Positions 48,645 to 49,001 of a DNA stretch of 49,001 bases are shown here, piece after piece. The translations under genes and the position numbers were made by a program. The notes below the pieces were generated by a model. That model had not been told where the DNA came from and did no database searches. It worked only from the letters and a program-made list of their open reading frames with translations. This DNA comes from Casp-actino8 sp044355095 (GTDB taxonomy: Bacteria; Actinomycetota; Acidimicrobiia; Acidimicrobiales; Ilumatobacteraceae): positions 1-49,001 of the forward strand of contig JBIKYT010000009.1 in NCBI GenBank assembly GCA_044355095.1, given 5' to 3'. Position 1 is the stretch's first letter, and each line of letters opens with the position of its first letter.

Positions 48645-49001
48645 CGTCTACTGAATCACTTATTGATCGTCGCCAACTGGCGTACATCGCGTCACAGGCC
48701 GCCGATGCGCGTCTCAACGTTGAACTCGAAACCGAGGGCATGACCCTCAACATCGGACCGCAGCACCCCGCAACTCACGGTACGTTGCGCATCATTGCGC
48801 ACCTTGACGGTGAACAAGTGGTGTGGGCCGAACCTTCGTGTGGCTACATGCACCGCGGGTACGAAAAACTCACTGAAGTTCGTACGTACCCACAAGTGAC
48901 CTCACTTGTGAATCGCATTGACTGGCTCGGAAGTTTCGCCAACGAAGTGCCCTTCATTTTGGCTGCTGAAAAGTTGATGGGAATTGAAGCACCACCGCGT
49001 G
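48641..49001 (+). CDS. nuoD: NADH-quinone oxidoreductase subunit D (second cluster), cut by the window end
   Basis: The first 120 codons of a second NuoD, open at the window edge. After a short N-terminus (SLIDRRQLAYIASQAADAR) come NIGPQHPATHGTLRII, GYMHRGYEKLTEV, the conserved stretch VTSLVNRIDWLGSFANEVPF, and AAEKLMGIEAPP. The HRGYEK form and the missing 60-residue extension set it apart from the first NuoD. The rest of the cluster lies beyond position 49001. Confidence 0.9.
   Translation, partial: MTSTESLIDRRQLAYIASQAADARLNVELETEGMTLNIGPQHPATHGTLRIIAHLDGEQVVWAEPSCGYMHRGYEKLTEVRTYPQVTSLVNRIDWLGSFANEVPFILAAEKLMGIEAPPR

Overview
The window comes from an actinobacterium, most likely of the class Acidimicrobiia (moderate-GC Ilumatobacter-like or freshwater relatives). 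This is inferred from gene content: MshA of mycothiol synthesis, a rex-hemACDBL cluster, an RsiG-type anti-sigma protein, a MenJ-like geranylgeranyl reductase beside a quinol:cytochrome c oxidoreductase, and TANNNT -10 boxes placed 6-8 nt before start codons, which is typical of leaderless actinobacterial transcripts. I see no tRNA, rRNA, CRISPR array, insertion sequence or phage gene. Coding density is high, and the region looks like core chromosome.

Layout. 1-5.1 kb: nadE; a minus-strand operon (histidine phosphatase, YgjP-type metallopeptidase, MFS transporter); and, divergently, a MoaD/ThiS-like protein overlapping an RsiG-like c-di-GMP-binding anti-sigma candidate. 5.1-11.3 kb: mshA-ybjN, proC, a candidate structured small RNA, a SAM hydrolase (DUF62), a palindromic repeat, a 27-residue membrane micro-protein, an acyl-CoA ligase and a convergent 7-TM protein. 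11.4-18.1 kb: rex, hemA, hemC, hemD, hemB, hemL (the C5 route from glutamyl-tRNA to uroporphyrinogen III) and a lipoprotein. 18.1-25.9 kb: a menaquinone-saturating reductase candidate and a monoheme cytochrome c on the minus strand. Divergent to these is a bc-type complex: a 3-TM protein, a 2x[4Fe-4S] ferredoxin, split cytochrome b (PetB-like plus PetD-like), a Tat-type Rieske protein, a diheme cytochrome c and an unknown membrane protein. 25.9-40.95 kb: a complete 14-gene nuoA-N complex I operon that follows the bc genes with almost no gap. 41-47 kb: a RecB-like PD-(D/E)XK nuclease, a class I gamma-glutamyl hydrolase, an OYE-aldehyde dehydrogenase pair, threonine dehydratase and a class I glutamine amidotransferase. 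47-49 kb: the start of a second, divergent nuo cluster (nuoA2B2C2D2), cut by the window edge.

How the parts fit. Haem made by the rex-hem cluster supplies the cytochromes encoded a few kb downstream. Complex I feeds electrons into menaquinone, which the reductase may saturate. The bc complex re-oxidises the menaquinol. Rex would tie the haem block to NADH/NAD+ balance, and nadE supplies NAD.

Points I consider most worth a second look: the exact c-di-GMP motif in the RsiG-like protein; the four-hairpin small RNA before the SAM hydrolase; the ferredoxin-containing split bc complex, two of whose subunits share an N-terminal IPEHLLKR motif; the MoaD-like protein with two residues after its diglycine; and the four evenly spaced cysteines at the N-terminus of HemL.
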